DNA of 6,482 nt from Gemmatimonas sp. UBA7669 (GTDB lineage Bacteria; Gemmatimonadota; Gemmatimonadetes; Gemmatimonadales; Gemmatimonadaceae): contig NZ_DLHL01000008.1 in assembly GCF_002483225.1 (NCBI RefSeq), positions 1-6,482 on the forward strand. Direction: 5' to 3'. The notes beneath the pieces were generated by a model that saw nothing but the letters and a program-made list of their open reading frames with translations, was not told where the DNA came from and did no database searches. Shown here in pieces: positions 6,158 through 6,482 of the stretch. The number at the start of each line of letters is the position of its first letter. The first letter of the stretch is position 1. Both the position numbers and the translations under genes were made by a program.

Positions 6158-6436
6158 TCAGGTGAGCTTTATCACATCAGCATGATGCAATCGCGGTGGG
6201 CTATTTGATCTGGTCCGACGCACCTTAAACTCTGCACAACACCGTTGGCGATAGGGCATACCAAACGCTGCAGTCTTTGAAAGAACCTCGCTTGGTTGCA
6301 GAGCTAGCGTCCCGGGTGCGGGTTGTAGCTCAGCTGGTCCGCCCCTTCGTACGAGCGCGGCTTCGATCGACTTTTCTGTGGATTCCTGACTACAAGCTGC
6401 AAAGATAACTACGACAAACGCGGACAGGGGACGCAC
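6158..6436 (-). CDS. Possible small lipoprotein of unknown function
   Basis: From GTG 6436 this reads 92 residues. The first 15, MRPLSAFVVVIFAAC, form a compact lipoprotein signal with FAAC as the lipobox, and GAGGA lies about ten bases before the GTG. After the cysteine, SQESTEKSIEAAL is plausible mature sequence. Further on the frame becomes basic and irregular (RQRCCAEFKVRRTRS), with mixed codon use that looks less like a gene, so it may be frame-shifted or degraded after about residue 60. The frame is open upstream to the window edge, so the start is not certain. It ends about 95 bases before the start of the split protease on the same strand. I do not recognise a family. Confidence 0.42.
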   Translation of the reverse strand: MRPLSAFVVVIFAACSQESTEKSIEAALVRRGGPAELQPAPGTLALQPSEVLSKTAAFGMPYRQRCCAEFKVRRTRSNSPPRLHHADVIKLT

Positions 6437-6482
6437 TTGTTGGATTCCTCGCGTGGACCTAGGGAATCTCTGATTAAGTAGT

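Noticed and set aside
6328..6375. GTAGCTCAGCTGGT resembles a tRNA D-arm
   Set aside because: The partner GAGC of the D-stem lies too far away, and no anticodon arm, T-arm or acceptor stem can be folded around it. It falls within the small lipoprotein frame on the other strand.

Overview
This window reads as accessory chromosome from a high-GC Gram-negative bacterium. The clues are lipobox signal peptides, an exported outer-membrane-type beta-rich protein and dense G/C coding. The lipoprotein-type S1 proteases and the beta-barrel style recall Gemmatimonadota or a similar soil lineage, but that is inference from protein style and no taxonomic marker gene is present.

Layout. On the + strand, 1-765 is the 3' part of a metallo-beta-lactamase-fold hydrolase that enters from the left edge. 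Everything else that looks like host coding lies on the - strand. Reading leftwards from the right edge, these are: a weakly supported small lipoprotein (6436-6158); a lipoprotein signal plus pro-region (6062-5721) followed almost directly by a trypsin-like (S1) protease with a PKD-like C-terminal domain (5709-4378); an exported beta-rich protein (4100-3474); a 393-base stretch with no convincing gene; an IS256/Mutator-type insertion sequence (1730-3080, transposase on +, terminal inverted repeats visible); the C-terminal third of a second S1 protease cut off at the left end of that element (1729-1293); and a small lipoprotein with a DUF3221/YobA-like C-terminal pattern (1208-795), which converges on the hydrolase.

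Interpretation. The main theme is secreted proteolysis: two related S1 proteases, each followed on the same strand by a small exported protein. Both proteases look damaged. The right-hand one appears to be a single gene of about 560 codons split by a one-base frame change between its lipoprotein/pro-region and its catalytic domain. The left-hand one has lost its N-terminal half at the insertion sequence. That half is not found on the other side of the element, and no target-site duplication is visible, so a simple insertion does not explain the junction. The transposase itself carries at least three frame changes. The repeated small indels could be genuine decay or residual sequencing error, and read-level data would decide. 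I found no convincing new multi-gene system; the broken protease pair and the IS junction are the points most worth a second look.
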